DNA of 19,326 bases from JAKEGK01 sp036507695 (GTDB lineage Bacteria > Pseudomonadota > Gammaproteobacteria > SZUA-152). Below the pieces are notes generated by a model. That model searched no databases, was not told the DNA's origin, and saw only the letters and a list, made by a program, of their open reading frames with translations. Both the position numbers and the translations under genes were made by a program. Below are positions 1-7,899 of the stretch, piece by piece; the first letter of the stretch is position 1, and the number at the start of each line of letters is the position of its first letter. Location: positions 1 to 19,326 of the forward strand of contig DATCIR010000021.1 in assembly GCA_036507695.1 (NCBI GenBank), in the 5' to 3' direction.

Positions 1-1
1 T

Positions 2-76
2 GACGATCGTGAAGACAAGCGTGCAATCCACTGCGTAGCGTTGCTCACCCAACCGGTGAACCTCGTTCGTGCATGA
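2..76 (+). CDS. possible 3' end of a coding region (partial)
   Basis: The frame starting at base 2 is open from the window edge to a TGA at 74-76 and gives 24 residues ending in QPVNLVRA. It may be the tail of a gene that starts outside the window, but one minus-strand frame is also open here and no family can be recognised from so short a piece. Bases 77-278 hold no gene I can support; a 62-codon frame at 94-282 has no ribosome binding site and runs into the stop codon of the permease on the other strand. Confidence 0.25.
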   Translation, partial: DDREDKRAIHCVALLTQPVNLVRA

Positions 77-278
77 AAATAGAATGACATCCTATGGGTA
101 GCTATTTTATAAAGTGGTCAACTGCGGAATCTAGGTTTAATGTGAAATGTCTCGTCGCAGCGTTCACCAAGCCCCCGGATAATACCCTTTACCACATCGC
201 ACATCTTGCAATGCGATTGATAGCGAAGCACCAACATAAACGTCATCGCGCTGCCGGCCACATTATCCGCTTGCGGCA

Positions 279-1151
279 TTAGACAAGAATGATGCCAATC
301 CCGGCAACCATGAGTAAGCCCGCGACAAAATGTTGCGCCAGCCCTTTTTCTGAAAACATCAGTGCCCCTAAAATTATGCCAAACAACAGGCTGGTTCGTT
401 TCACCGTGATCATATACGCCACTTCCACCAAGGCGATGGCCAGAAAATGGGCAACCACCATTGCACTCATGAAAATTGCCACGAGCAGAATACTGCCGGG
501 CTGGCGGTAAATTACCGCGATACTGTTTGGTTGCGCCAATACACTGAGCAGCAATCCAGCGCCCCCCATCACTGCGAAATAAAGCGCGCCGAAATATTTT
601 GGTTCTACATACTGCATGGCGCCTTTACCCAATACGGATGTAATGCTATAAACAATGGCAGCAATTAACATCAGTCGCGAACCTTTTTCTTTTACAATGG
701 ATATCAGTGGCAACAATAGATGTTTGGGTTGCGTCATGGCCTGTTTATTACTATTTAACAGGTACACGCCTAACACAACCAGCACAATACCCAGTAGTTT
801 TTCCGATGACACCGTTTCACCGAGAATAATATGGCCGGTAACAACATTAATCACCGGTGTAAATGCGAGGTAAGGCAGGGTCAGGTACAAGGCGCTATCC
901 CTGATCGCGAGGGAATAAAGCAGCATCGCAAACAGTTCCAGCGGCAGCAGCGCGGCAAGCCACCACCAGAATGGACTTGATAGTGACGGATAGCTGCCCG
1001 AGAGCGTGATGGGTAATAACAATATACCGGGCACCGTAAACCGAATCAGTAACAATTCCCAACCGGAGCAGGAACGAAAATACTTCTTCGCAAAGGCATC
1101 GGCAAACGCCAGGGAAATCGCGCTAATCAACGCCAAATAAAACCATTCCAT
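279..1151 (-). CDS. EamA/DMT-family membrane transporter
   Basis: A 290-residue, almost entirely hydrophobic protein with about ten predicted membrane helices arranged as two EamA-like halves (roughly residues 1-133 and 155-290). Length and hydrophobic pattern fit drug/metabolite transporter superfamily permeases, which sit in the inner membrane and export or exchange small metabolites. The first helix carries the DAFAKK pattern and the second half begins with AIVYSITSVLGKGAM, both usual for this family. The substrate cannot be told from sequence. The ATG at 1149-1151 is the first in the frame; upstream on the minus strand is an AT-rich ATTATAAC stretch that could be a -10 element. It is divergent from the rhomboid gene with about 158 bp between, so the two probably have back-to-back promoters. 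A narrower role would be a guess. Confidence 0.85.
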   Translation of the reverse strand: MEWFYLALISAISLAFADAFAKKYFRSCSGWELLLIRFTVPGILLLPITLSGSYPSLSSPFWWWLAALLPLELFAMLLYSLAIRDSALYLTLPYLAFTPVINVVTGHIILGETVSSEKLLGIVLVVLGVYLLNSNKQAMTQPKHLLLPLISIVKEKGSRLMLIAAIVYSITSVLGKGAMQYVEPKYFGALYFAVMGGAGLLLSVLAQPNSIAVIYRQPGSILLVAIFMSAMVVAHFLAIALVEVAYMITVKRTSLLFGIILGALMFSEKGLAQHFVAGLLMVAGIGIILV

Positions 1152-1191
1152 AATTTTCCATGTTATAATGACGCGGCCATGCGGCGGGTTA

Positions 1192-1259
1192 ACCTTGTAA
1201 CAAAAGGCTTATGTAACAAACGGCTAATGTAGCAAATAAACGCTGCAAAAAATAACTAA
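1192..1259 (+). repeat. imperfect short tandem repeat in the divergent promoter region
   Basis: Three degenerate units of about 16 bp follow one another: CCTTGTAACAAAAGG, CTTATGTAACAAACGG and CTAATGTAGCAAATAAACG, then a shorter CTGCAAAAA. The shared core is TGTA(A/G)CAAA. It lies between the divergent permease and rhomboid genes, so it may be a set of regulator half-sites, but drift of AT-rich sequence is equally possible. Confidence 0.35.
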
Positions 1260-1309
1260 CTTGACAAACGTACAATTTTACAAAAGCACAATCAGGCGAA
1301 GGTTTCGCA

Positions 1310-1996
1310 ATGATCCCACTCCATGATGACAACCCCACCTCGACTATTCCCTTTATCACCATAGCGTTCATTATTCTCAGTGTGTTGGTCTTCATTTGGG
1401 AACTGTCCCTGGGTCCCACGACGGAACAGGCTTTTTATTCCTATGGCGCAATACCGGCGGTAGTCATTGGTGGAAAACTCCTGCCGCCCCAAGTTGATGT
1501 AATACCAACCTGGGCGACCGTGTTGACTTCCATGTTTATGCATGGTGGCTGGATGCACCTGATCGGCAATATGTTGTACCTGTGGATTTTTGGCAACAAC
1601 GTGGAAGACGCCATGGGCCATGCGCGATTTGTGGTGTTTTATGCAGTCTGCGGAATCGCCGCGTTTCTGGCCCATGCTCTGGGCGAGATTAATTCACAAG
1701 TCCCAATGGTGGGCGCGAGCGGCGCCATTTCCGGCGTATTGGGCGCCTACGTGTTATTGCATCCACGCGCCAAAGTGCTGGTGGCAATACCCTTGGGCTT
1801 TTTTATTTATACAACCCGGTTACCCGCCGGCATCGTGCTGGTATTCTGGTTTGTCTTGCAGTTGCTTAATTCGGCGGTCTCCGGCGCGGGAGAAAGCGGT
1901 GTCGCGTGGGGGGCGCATATCGGCGGCTTTGTGGCGGGCATGGCGCTGATCCCGTTTTTCAAATACCGTCGCGTAAAACTTTTTCCCCAGGCGTGA
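1310..1996 (+). CDS. rhomboid-family intramembrane serine protease
   Basis: A 228-residue membrane protein with the full rhomboid signature. Residues 78-88 (HGGWMHLIGNM) form the conserved His/Asn helix, GASGAISG around residue 135 contains the nucleophile Ser137 in the GxSG motif, and AHIGGFVAG supplies the catalytic His203. Helices fall at about 13-32, 70-95, 106-124, 134-150, 155-185 and 199-217, the six-helix bacterial type. Rhomboids cut transmembrane segments of other membrane proteins within the bilayer; the substrate here is unknown. The start at 1310 is supported by a purine-rich AGGCGAAGG at 1294-1302, 7 bases upstream. The gene stands alone, with the MITE following it. An imperfect hairpin overlaps the stop codon (about 1994-2011), but it has no T-run. 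Confidence 0.93.
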   Translation: MIPLHDDNPTSTIPFITIAFIILSVLVFIWELSLGPTTEQAFYSYGAIPAVVIGGKLLPPQVDVIPTWATVLTSMFMHGGWMHLIGNMLYLWIFGNNVEDAMGHARFVVFYAVCGIAAFLAHALGEINSQVPMVGASGAISGVLGAYVLLHPRAKVLVAIPLGFFIYTTRLPAGIVLVFWFVLQLLNSAVSGAGESGVAWGAHIGGFVAGMALIPFFKYRRVKLFPQA

Positions 1997-2031
1997 CGGG
2001 TTACCCGCTCACATTGCACCACCGGCGCGAT

Positions 2032-2053
2032 TTAGACATATTATCGATCTAAA
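2032..2053. repeat. small inverted repeat downstream of the rhomboid gene
   Basis: TTTAGA and TCTAAA face each other across a 10-11 base spacer shortly after the rhomboid stop codon. It could be a weak RNA hairpin or an operator; no T-run follows. Confidence 0.25.
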
Positions 2054-2126
2054 CCAATGCTCAAACAACGATTGCCCTGTTTTATCTGCGCTGCAAATTT
2101 TACTTCGCGCAAAATTATCATACAAT

Positions 2127-2285
2127 GTAACTACTCACCCGTGGGCGGCGCCGGTGTCTCCTGCCGGGGGACGCCACAAGTACGTCCCTGCAGGCTCGAC
2201 TGCGGCCATCCCTGGCCGCAGACGCCCCCGGCAAGAGACACCAGCACCGCTTTAACCCATGCTGCACACGGGGTTGAGTAGTTAC
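2127..2285. mobile_element. 159-bp MITE with 8-bp target-site duplication
   Basis: The ends are inverted repeats: GTAACTACTCA at 2127-2137 and TGAGTAGTTAC at 2275-2285 match perfectly over 11 bp. The match continues after a small gap as CCCGTG (2138-2143) against CACGGG (2267-2272). The element is flanked by identical CATACAAT at 2119-2126 and 2286-2293, an 8-bp target duplication. Inside are further nested inverted repeats: GGTGTCTC (2153-2160) with GAGACACC (2235-2242), GCCGGGGG (2163-2170) with CCCCCGGC (2225-2232), and a central CTGCGGCC/GGCCGCAG stem around a 6-base loop. It codes for nothing. GTAA termini plus an 8-bp duplication are features known of the IS66 family, so a transposase of that kind supplied in trans is my inference. 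Confidence 0.85.
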
Positions 2286-2348
2286 CATACAATTAGCTAA
2301 CCATGAACATCCCAGCGAACCATGCTCAATCCTGAGAGTACCAAGCCT

Positions 2349-4085
2349 ATGACGTCATTTATCAACGCATTGTTCGTGCTGACACTCTTGTTGCCACTAT
2401 CTTTATTGTTGCCGGCGTGTGGTGGCGACAAACAGCCCGCGGACAAAGAAAGTATGGAAAAGCCCGCCCCGCAACCACCGGCCGCGGATGCCGCGCGCGG
2501 TGAGCAAACTGCCCAAGGTTGTTTTAAATGCCATCCGGCCGATGGCCATATCGTCAACGAGGCATATCCGCAAATTAACGGCTTACCGCAGGACTATTTG
2601 CATAAAAGCCTGCTGGATTATTCAACCGGCGCGCGCAAGCATGAAGAGATGAATCAAGCGGTGCAGCCATTAGATAAACAACAGATTCTGGAAGTCGCCG
2701 CGTATTACAGTTCGTTGAAAACACCCTGGAAAATCCGCGTTGCGGGCATCGGCAAACCAAGCGCCGCCCCAAGCGCCAGGGACATTGACGCCGGCAAGGA
2801 ACTCGCGGGTCCCTGTATGTCGTGTCATGGCCAGAACGGCAACAGCACCACGGAAGGGGTGCCAAGCCTGGCCGGCCTGAGCCGCAAATATCTGACTAGC
2901 GCAATGGTGGGTTATTTTACCGGCCTGCGGGACGACGACATTATGAAAGTGTTCAAGGATGCGTTGGACAAGGATAAGATCGCCAAACTGGGGGCCTTCT
3001 TTTCGGTTCAGCAGCGCACATTATCCGCGCTGCCGATACACGGCAATGCCGCTGCCGGTGAAAAACTGGCGAACCAGCACTGCATTGGCTGTCATGGTGA
3101 AGGCGGCAATAGTTTTCTGAAAGAGTTTCCCAGCCTGGCCGGCCAAAATTACAAATTTCTATACGAGGCGATCCTGTCCTACACCAATGGCAAACGCAAA
3201 AATCGGGGCATGCAAACCGCGGTTAGAGAGCTATCCAACACCAATGTGAAAAATCTTGCCGCTTACTACGCCACGCAAATGCTGGCTCCGCCACAGCCCG
3301 CGGCGGTTGACTCGAACGAACCCAAGCAGGCAGCGGCTAATGCCGCTAAATCCTGTTTTGGTTGTCACGGCAAGGACGGTAACAGCCGCAGCGCCGGCAC
3401 TCCCAATCTGAGCGGCTTGCATCCGGCGTACCTTGCTAACGCGATCACCCAGTATCAGACCAATGACAGGCAGCATACATTAATGAAAAATTTTGCCGGC
3501 GGTCTGGATGCCCTGCAAATCGAACTGACCAGCATCCACTTCGGCAGCCAGGAACCAACCGCGAGGTTCAATGCCGGCAAAGGCAACCCAGAGAACGCCA
3601 AGGACGTTATCGGCGGCTGTGAAAGCTGCCATGGCGCAAAAGGCGTCAGCTCTACAAAAACTCCTGGGTTGGCGGGACAGGACGCGACATACCTGCGGGC
3701 GGCACTGGCAAGTTATAAAAACAAATCACGTAACAACAGTGAAATGCAAAACGCTGTCGCGGGGTTATCCGATCAGGATTTTACGAATCTTGCCAGCTAT
3801 TTCGCCGCGCAAACGCCGGTAAAACCGCCAGTCAGCCCGTTACAAACTCCCTTGCAATTGGCTGAGAAATGCAACCGCTGTCACGGCGTTACGCTAGACA
3901 ATCCGGAAATGCCGGTACCAAGGATCGCCGGGCAATCCGAAGCGTATTTGCTCAAAACCTTGTATGACTACAAAACCAAGGCGCGCGACAACTCCGCTAT
4001 GTTCGCCATGCTGGATGTGCTAAGCAACTGGGAAATTGCACAGCTGGCGGGTTATTACGCGCGCTTGAACAGCGACGGAAACTAG
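2349..4085 (+). CDS. hexahaem cytochrome c lipoprotein (six class I c-type domains)
   Basis: Numbered from an upstream ATG at 2322, this 587-residue frame has six CxxCH haem sites at residues 67, 165, 254, 345, 433 and 517. Each is followed 42-43 residues later by a Met (110, 208, 297, 388, 475, 560) in a repeated pattern (L/I)xGQxxxYLxxxLxxYxxxxRxxxxM. This is six tandem cytochrome c4/c553-like domains, each probably with His/Met ligation. The N-terminus is a signal peptide ending in a lipobox (LLPAC, Cys33), so the protein should be an outer- or inner-membrane-anchored periplasmic lipoprotein that carries electrons. I prefer the ATG at 2349 because it opens directly on the signal peptide and has GAGAG upstream. 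The fourth domain lacks the usual AxYYA helix after its Met. It is followed 15 bp later by the radical SAM gene. The MITE sits just upstream. Confidence 0.9.
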   Translation: MTSFINALFVLTLLLPLSLLLPACGGDKQPADKESMEKPAPQPPAADAARGEQTAQGCFKCHPADGHIVNEAYPQINGLPQDYLHKSLLDYSTGARKHEEMNQAVQPLDKQQILEVAAYYSSLKTPWKIRVAGIGKPSAAPSARDIDAGKELAGPCMSCHGQNGNSTTEGVPSLAGLSRKYLTSAMVGYFTGLRDDDIMKVFKDALDKDKIAKLGAFFSVQQRTLSALPIHGNAAAGEKLANQHCIGCHGEGGNSFLKEFPSLAGQNYKFLYEAILSYTNGKRKNRGMQTAVRELSNTNVKNLAAYYATQMLAPPQPAAVDSNEPKQAAANAAKSCFGCHGKDGNSRSAGTPNLSGLHPAYLANAITQYQTNDRQHTLMKNFAGGLDALQIELTSIHFGSQEPTARFNAGKGNPENAKDVIGGCESCHGAKGVSSTKTPGLAGQDATYLRAALASYKNKSRNNSEMQNAVAGLSDQDFTNLASYFAAQTPVKPPVSPLQTPLQLAEKCNRCHGVTLDNPEMPVPRIAGQSEAYLLKTLYDYKTKARDNSAMFAMLDVLSNWEIAQLAGYYARLNSDGN

Positions 4086-4100
4086 CCGTTAACTCTGCCC

Positions 4101-5639
4101 ATGACTCCGATAATTCTCAGCACGCTCAATGCGCGTTTTATCCATAGCGCACTGGGTCTGCGCTATCTCTACGCCAATCTGGGGAATCTCCAGGCACAGG
4201 CGTCGATTATCGAGTTCACCATCGACAGCCGCCCCATCGATGTCGCTGAGAAACTGTTAAAGCTGCAACCCAGAATCATCGGCTTCGGCGTTTATATCTG
4301 GAACATCGAACAGACGACGTATACCGTTGCACTGCTGAAAAAACTCAGCCCGGAAACCATCATCGTGCTGGGTGGGCCGGAAGTCAGCTTTGAGCACGAA
4401 CAACAGGCGATTGTCGCGCTTGCGGATTATGTGATTAATGGCGCCGCGGACCTGGAATTTTATCGTTTGTGCGCGGAAATTCTGGGTAGTGACGACAACA
4501 AAGCACGCATCCCACGCGATAAGATTACTCAGCCGCGCGAATTTCAATTATCGGAAATAACCCTTCCCTACGCCTATTATTCAAAACTGGATATTGCCAA
4601 TCGAGTAATCTATGTCGAAGCGTCCCGCGGCTGTCCATTTAAATGCGAATTTTGCCTGTCCGCGCTGGATAAAACCGCGTGGCCGTTTGACCTGGAGCTG
4701 TTTCTCGGTGAAATGCAAAAACTGTATGCGCGTGGCGTGCGCCAATTCAAGTTCGTTGACCGCACGTTTAACCTGAAAACCAGCACCACCACCCGGATTC
4801 TGGAATTTTTTCTCCAACGCCTGGATAAGGATCTGTTCCTGCACTTTGAATTCATCCCCGATCATCTGCCGGAAGCACTGAAAGATATAATCCGCCGGTT
4901 TCCGGAACACAGCCTGCAGTTTGAAATCGGCATTCAAACTTTTAATCCCGCCGTGCAGCAGATTATCAGCCGCAAACAGGATAACGACAAAGCCATGGAC
5001 AATATCCGCTGGCTGAGGAACGAAACCCATGCCCATTTACACACCGATTTGATCGCGGGACTGCCGGGAGAGGACATCAATAGTTTTGCTCAAGGCTTTA
5101 ATCAACTGGTTGCGCTCAAGCCGCATGAAATACAGGTGGGCATACTGAAACGCCTGCGCGGCGCGCCGATTATCCGCCATACCGGCGCGTTTCACATGGT
5201 GTATAACCCCAATCCGCCTTACAACATTCTCAGCACCAAAGACATTGATTTTTCCACTATGCAGTCCCTGTCCCGTTTTGCGCGTTATTGGGACATGATC
5301 GCCAATTCCGGCCGGTTCAATGAAACCCTGTCCTTGATTCTGGGCGATGATGCGTTCCACCGGTTTACGAAACTGAGTGACTGGCTCTACGCCACCACGG
5401 AACAAACGCACCGTATCGCGTTGGTCCGGCTTTTTAACCTGGTATATGACGCGTTGAACACGGAATTCGCGCTGGATGGTGAACTCATTGGGAACGCGAT
5501 GGCAAACGATTACGCCCGCTCCGGCCTGAGCGACAAACCCGCGTTTTTAAGCAAACCGCATCAACCGCCGGAAGCCAGTAAAAACCCGCCGCGCAAAGGC
5601 GCACAACGTCAAAGCCGGCACGGAAAAAATCCCGTCTAA
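4101..5639 (+). CDS. B12-binding-domain radical SAM protein (DUF4080 type)
   Basis: A 512-residue cytoplasmic protein. Residues 1-125 form a cobalamin-binding-like Rossmann domain that starts LSTLNARFIHSALGLRYL and includes VLGGPEVSFE near residue 90. The radical SAM core follows, with CPFKCEFC giving the three iron-sulfur cysteines 178, 182 and 185 (CxxxCxxC), then FVDRTFN and the FEIGIQ and LIAGLPGED strands of the partial TIM barrel. About 120 C-terminal residues match my memory of DUF4080-bearing family members. No DxHxxG cobalamin-ligating motif is visible, so B12, if bound, is probably base-off without a protein His. The reaction is unknown. The C-terminus is basic and proline-rich (KNPPRKGAQRQSRHGK). 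It lies 15 bp after the cytochrome gene without a clear ribosome site, so cotranscription is likely. Its TAA overlaps the stop of the minus-strand remnant. Confidence 0.85.
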   Translation: MTPIILSTLNARFIHSALGLRYLYANLGNLQAQASIIEFTIDSRPIDVAEKLLKLQPRIIGFGVYIWNIEQTTYTVALLKKLSPETIIVLGGPEVSFEHEQQAIVALADYVINGAADLEFYRLCAEILGSDDNKARIPRDKITQPREFQLSEITLPYAYYSKLDIANRVIYVEASRGCPFKCEFCLSALDKTAWPFDLELFLGEMQKLYARGVRQFKFVDRTFNLKTSTTTRILEFFLQRLDKDLFLHFEFIPDHLPEALKDIIRRFPEHSLQFEIGIQTFNPAVQQIISRKQDNDKAMDNIRWLRNETHAHLHTDLIAGLPGEDINSFAQGFNQLVALKPHEIQVGILKRLRGAPIIRHTGAFHMVYNPNPPYNILSTKDIDFSTMQSLSRFARYWDMIANSGRFNETLSLILGDDAFHRFTKLSDWLYATTEQTHRIALVRLFNLVYDALNTEFALDGELIGNAMANDYARSGLSDKPAFLSKPHQPPEASKNPPRKGAQRQSRHGKNPV

Positions 5640-5817
5640 CGGCTCATTAAGTTTGCGACTAAAGCCTTATCCTTCACACCAGCATTGTTTATCATTTGCC
5701 ACGCAGTCTGATAGCCGAGTTCCCGGTATGCTTCAAATTGTTTCTCATCAAAGAACTAATCACTGGCTCAACCATCGCACCCCGAGTACTTGAGTAATGA
5801 ACGACCAGGGATAGCGG
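5636..5817 (-). pseudogene. decayed gene remnant, family not recognised
   Basis: On the minus strand, two adjacent open stretches read like protein but in different frames. The first (5817 down to about 5757) contains VVHYSSTRGAMVEPVISS. The second (5755 down to the stop at 5636-5638) contains FFDEKQFEAYRELGYQTAWQ and ends NLMSR. A single frameshift near 5756 would join them. No start codon or ribosome site is visible and a stop precedes the first stretch, so this looks like the C-terminal end of a lost gene. Its TAG overlaps the TAA of the radical SAM gene. I cannot name the family. Bases 5818-5895, up to the diguanylate cyclase stop, show nothing further. Confidence 0.4.
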
Positions 5818-5895
5818 TTATGCCCGCCGGCAAGCGATGATGAAACAGGCGAGACTAGTGTAAAATGCTTTTAGCGGTCCGAACTCAGGAGTTTA

Positions 5896-7620
5896 TTAAT
5901 AGGCGATTTGTACTACGGTATTGCGGCCTTTCTTTTTCGCGTTATACATGGCCGAGTCGGCTTTCTGCAACAGTGTTTCGATATCATAGGGCACCGAGGA
6001 GAAATTATTTTTCGCGGGATGCAACAAGCCAATGCTGACGGTCGTTTTTATTTTCTGATTTTGCCATTTGAAATCGTAGTTTTGCAGATAGGCGCGGATT
6101 TCGCTCGCGCGCATCATACCGATATCGGCGACACAATTCATCTGAATGACAAATTCATCACCGCCGTAACGCGCAACCAGATCATTGGGACGCATATTCA
6201 TTTTTAGGATAGGCGCAATCTGAACCAGCACCGCATCACCCGCGGCGTGACCGAATCGATCGTTGATATCCTTGAAGTTATCGATATCAATTAACATAAT
6301 GCATATAGGCTCGGTCAACTCTGTTTGCCGCGCCAGCAACTGGTTAAGGCTTTTTTCAAAATGGCGCCGGTTTGCCAGTTCGGTTAAATAATCACTTTTC
6401 GCGAGATGCTCCAGCCGCCGGTTGGCTTCACGCAGTTTTTGGGTTGCCGCTTCGATTTTAACCTGCAGCGATTGATTGAGTTCGTTTACCTGCGCGCGTG
6501 ATTGTTGCAAACCGGAAACCACCTTGCGAAAACCCTGATCCAGCTGACTGATTTCTTTTGGCGCATGTCCAGGTATCGCGGGGATATCACCGTAAAAATC
6601 GTTGGCCTCCAGTTCATCGGCGGCTTTGGCCAGACGATTAATGGGTACCGTGATCCAGCGTGCGAGCGGAACCGCCAAAAATAACGCAAGCATTAGCCCG
6701 ACAACGCCCCACGCAAATTGGGAACGCAGTAATGCATTGACTTGTGCTTCGACTTCCCGTTTGGGTTGCGGCACCATAATGCCCCAGCCAATCTTCGGCA
6801 CTGCGGTATATCCGGCCACCATTTGCTGTTTTACAAAGGGCGAATAGAATTCGGTAACCCCGGTTCTTCCTTCCATCATTAACCGCACCACCGGCAGATC
6901 GGACAAATCCTGAATGTCCTCCATCCACTTCGGGTTGGGATGCGCAATCACGTGCCCGGTTTTGTCAACAATCGCCGAATGGCCTTGTTCACCGAAATGA
7001 ATATTTTTCCGCAGTTGCTCGATTAGATCAATCCGCAATTCCGTGAGCAACACGCCGGTAACCGAACCCGTTTGAGCCTGAAGGGGATGAGATAACACGA
7101 TCGTTGGTTCTCCGGAGATGGGACTGCGCTTGATGCCGGATAGAGCCCAGGTTGCGCTATCCCGGCTTTGTAAAAAACATTGCTCTTCGGAAAACACGTT
7201 CTTGCGCTCGGGCGGTGTTTGACCCGGCCGCTGCGCAAGAACATGCATATCACCGTTGAGCGCGATCAACGACAGCGACCGTAAACCGCCCATGTGTTTT
7301 AAAGCATTATCAAGCTTGTGCTGGACCTGGTTAAGATTCTTGGCATGGAATACATCATCGATTGCATTAAATTCATTGGCTATTAACGCCAGTAAATTGT
7401 GATGGTCATCGATATAGATGGAAATGGGGGACGCCAGGTTTTCGGCTAACAAGCGGTGTTTTTCGTTAATCTCGCGCCAGGCGTTGTTCCAGGCTTCCTG
7501 GTAAAGTTTGAACGCCAAAAAACCTACTGGCACGCATGCAATAAACAAAAATCCCAACACCAGTAGTCGCTGCACCGGTTGGGAAAAAACTGTTCTGCCA
7601 AGTCGTTTTTGTTGCGGCAT
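5896..7620 (-). CDS. membrane diguanylate cyclase (Cache-HAMP-GGDEF)
   Basis: A 574-residue inner-membrane sensor enzyme that makes cyclic di-GMP from two GTP. A first helix lies at about 18-40. A periplasmic double Cache-type sensor follows (about 41-300, including HSAIVDKTGHVIAHPNPKW and VAGYTAVPKIGWGIMVP), then a second helix at about 300-320, a HAMP segment to about 375, a short coiled coil, and a GGDEF domain from about 412 with DYLTELANRRHFE at its start. The active-site GGDEF (486-490) is intact, and RPND at 477-480, five residues before it, is an intact allosteric inhibition site, so it should be an active, product-inhibited cyclase. There is no EAL domain. The ATG overlaps the stop of the small upstream ORF (TAAATG) with only a weak GTGAG before it, so translational coupling is possible. 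Confidence 0.93.
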   Translation of the reverse strand: MPQQKRLGRTVFSQPVQRLLVLGFLFIACVPVGFLAFKLYQEAWNNAWREINEKHRLLAENLASPISIYIDDHHNLLALIANEFNAIDDVFHAKNLNQVQHKLDNALKHMGGLRSLSLIALNGDMHVLAQRPGQTPPERKNVFSEEQCFLQSRDSATWALSGIKRSPISGEPTIVLSHPLQAQTGSVTGVLLTELRIDLIEQLRKNIHFGEQGHSAIVDKTGHVIAHPNPKWMEDIQDLSDLPVVRLMMEGRTGVTEFYSPFVKQQMVAGYTAVPKIGWGIMVPQPKREVEAQVNALLRSQFAWGVVGLMLALFLAVPLARWITVPINRLAKAADELEANDFYGDIPAIPGHAPKEISQLDQGFRKVVSGLQQSRAQVNELNQSLQVKIEAATQKLREANRRLEHLAKSDYLTELANRRHFEKSLNQLLARQTELTEPICIMLIDIDNFKDINDRFGHAAGDAVLVQIAPILKMNMRPNDLVARYGGDEFVIQMNCVADIGMMRASEIRAYLQNYDFKWQNQKIKTTVSIGLLHPAKNNFSSVPYDIETLLQKADSAMYNAKKKGRNTVVQIAY

Positions 7621-7848
7621 TTACATCTCACTAAGACCTAATCGAGCTAAGTGGCAGGCCATACAAAAGCATTGAAATCCCCGCAGCCACGGACGCTCCC
7701 CAATCAACACATTGGGCGCAATTTCTTTACTTTTATACTCAATATGTTGTCTTACTTTTTCTCGCCCTTTACCCGATTGGCTGGTATAAATATAGCTGAG
7801 TAACACGATTTTTGTGGATCCCCTGAACAAAATTTGTTTCGCCGCCAA
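7621..7848 (-). CDS. doubtful 75-residue ORF before the diguanylate cyclase
   Basis: This frame would start at a TTG (7848) and ends with a TAA directly abutting the cyclase ATG. The product is basic and ends with CFCMACHLARLGLSEM, which contains a CxxCH-like CMACH but no signal peptide, so haem attachment is unlikely. No good ribosome site and no family resemblance were seen. The tight junction with the next gene and its place in a minus-strand run of genes are the only support. It may be a leader region of the cyclase instead. Confidence 0.25.
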   Translation of the reverse strand: MAAKQILFRGSTKIVLLSYIYTSQSGKGREKVRQHIEYKSKEIAPNVLIGERPWLRGFQCFCMACHLARLGLSEM

Positions 7849-7899
7849 TAAAATAAACTGAATAAGGCTCGGGGCATGCTGGTTTGAATGTGGCGTTAC

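Noticed and set aside
94..282. 62-codon plus-strand frame before the permease
   Set aside because: No ribosome site, no recognisable family, and its stop overlaps the permease stop; likely chance.
1261..1283. TTGACA as -35 box of the rhomboid gene
   Set aside because: The hexamer is perfect, but at 16-18 bp spacing there is no acceptable -10 sequence.
2057..2281. 74-codon plus-strand frame across the MITE
   Set aside because: It reads through the inverted repeats of the element and has no ribosome site.
4581..5036. 151-codon minus-strand frame
   Set aside because: Lies wholly within the radical SAM gene, which has clear motifs on the plus strand; a shadow.
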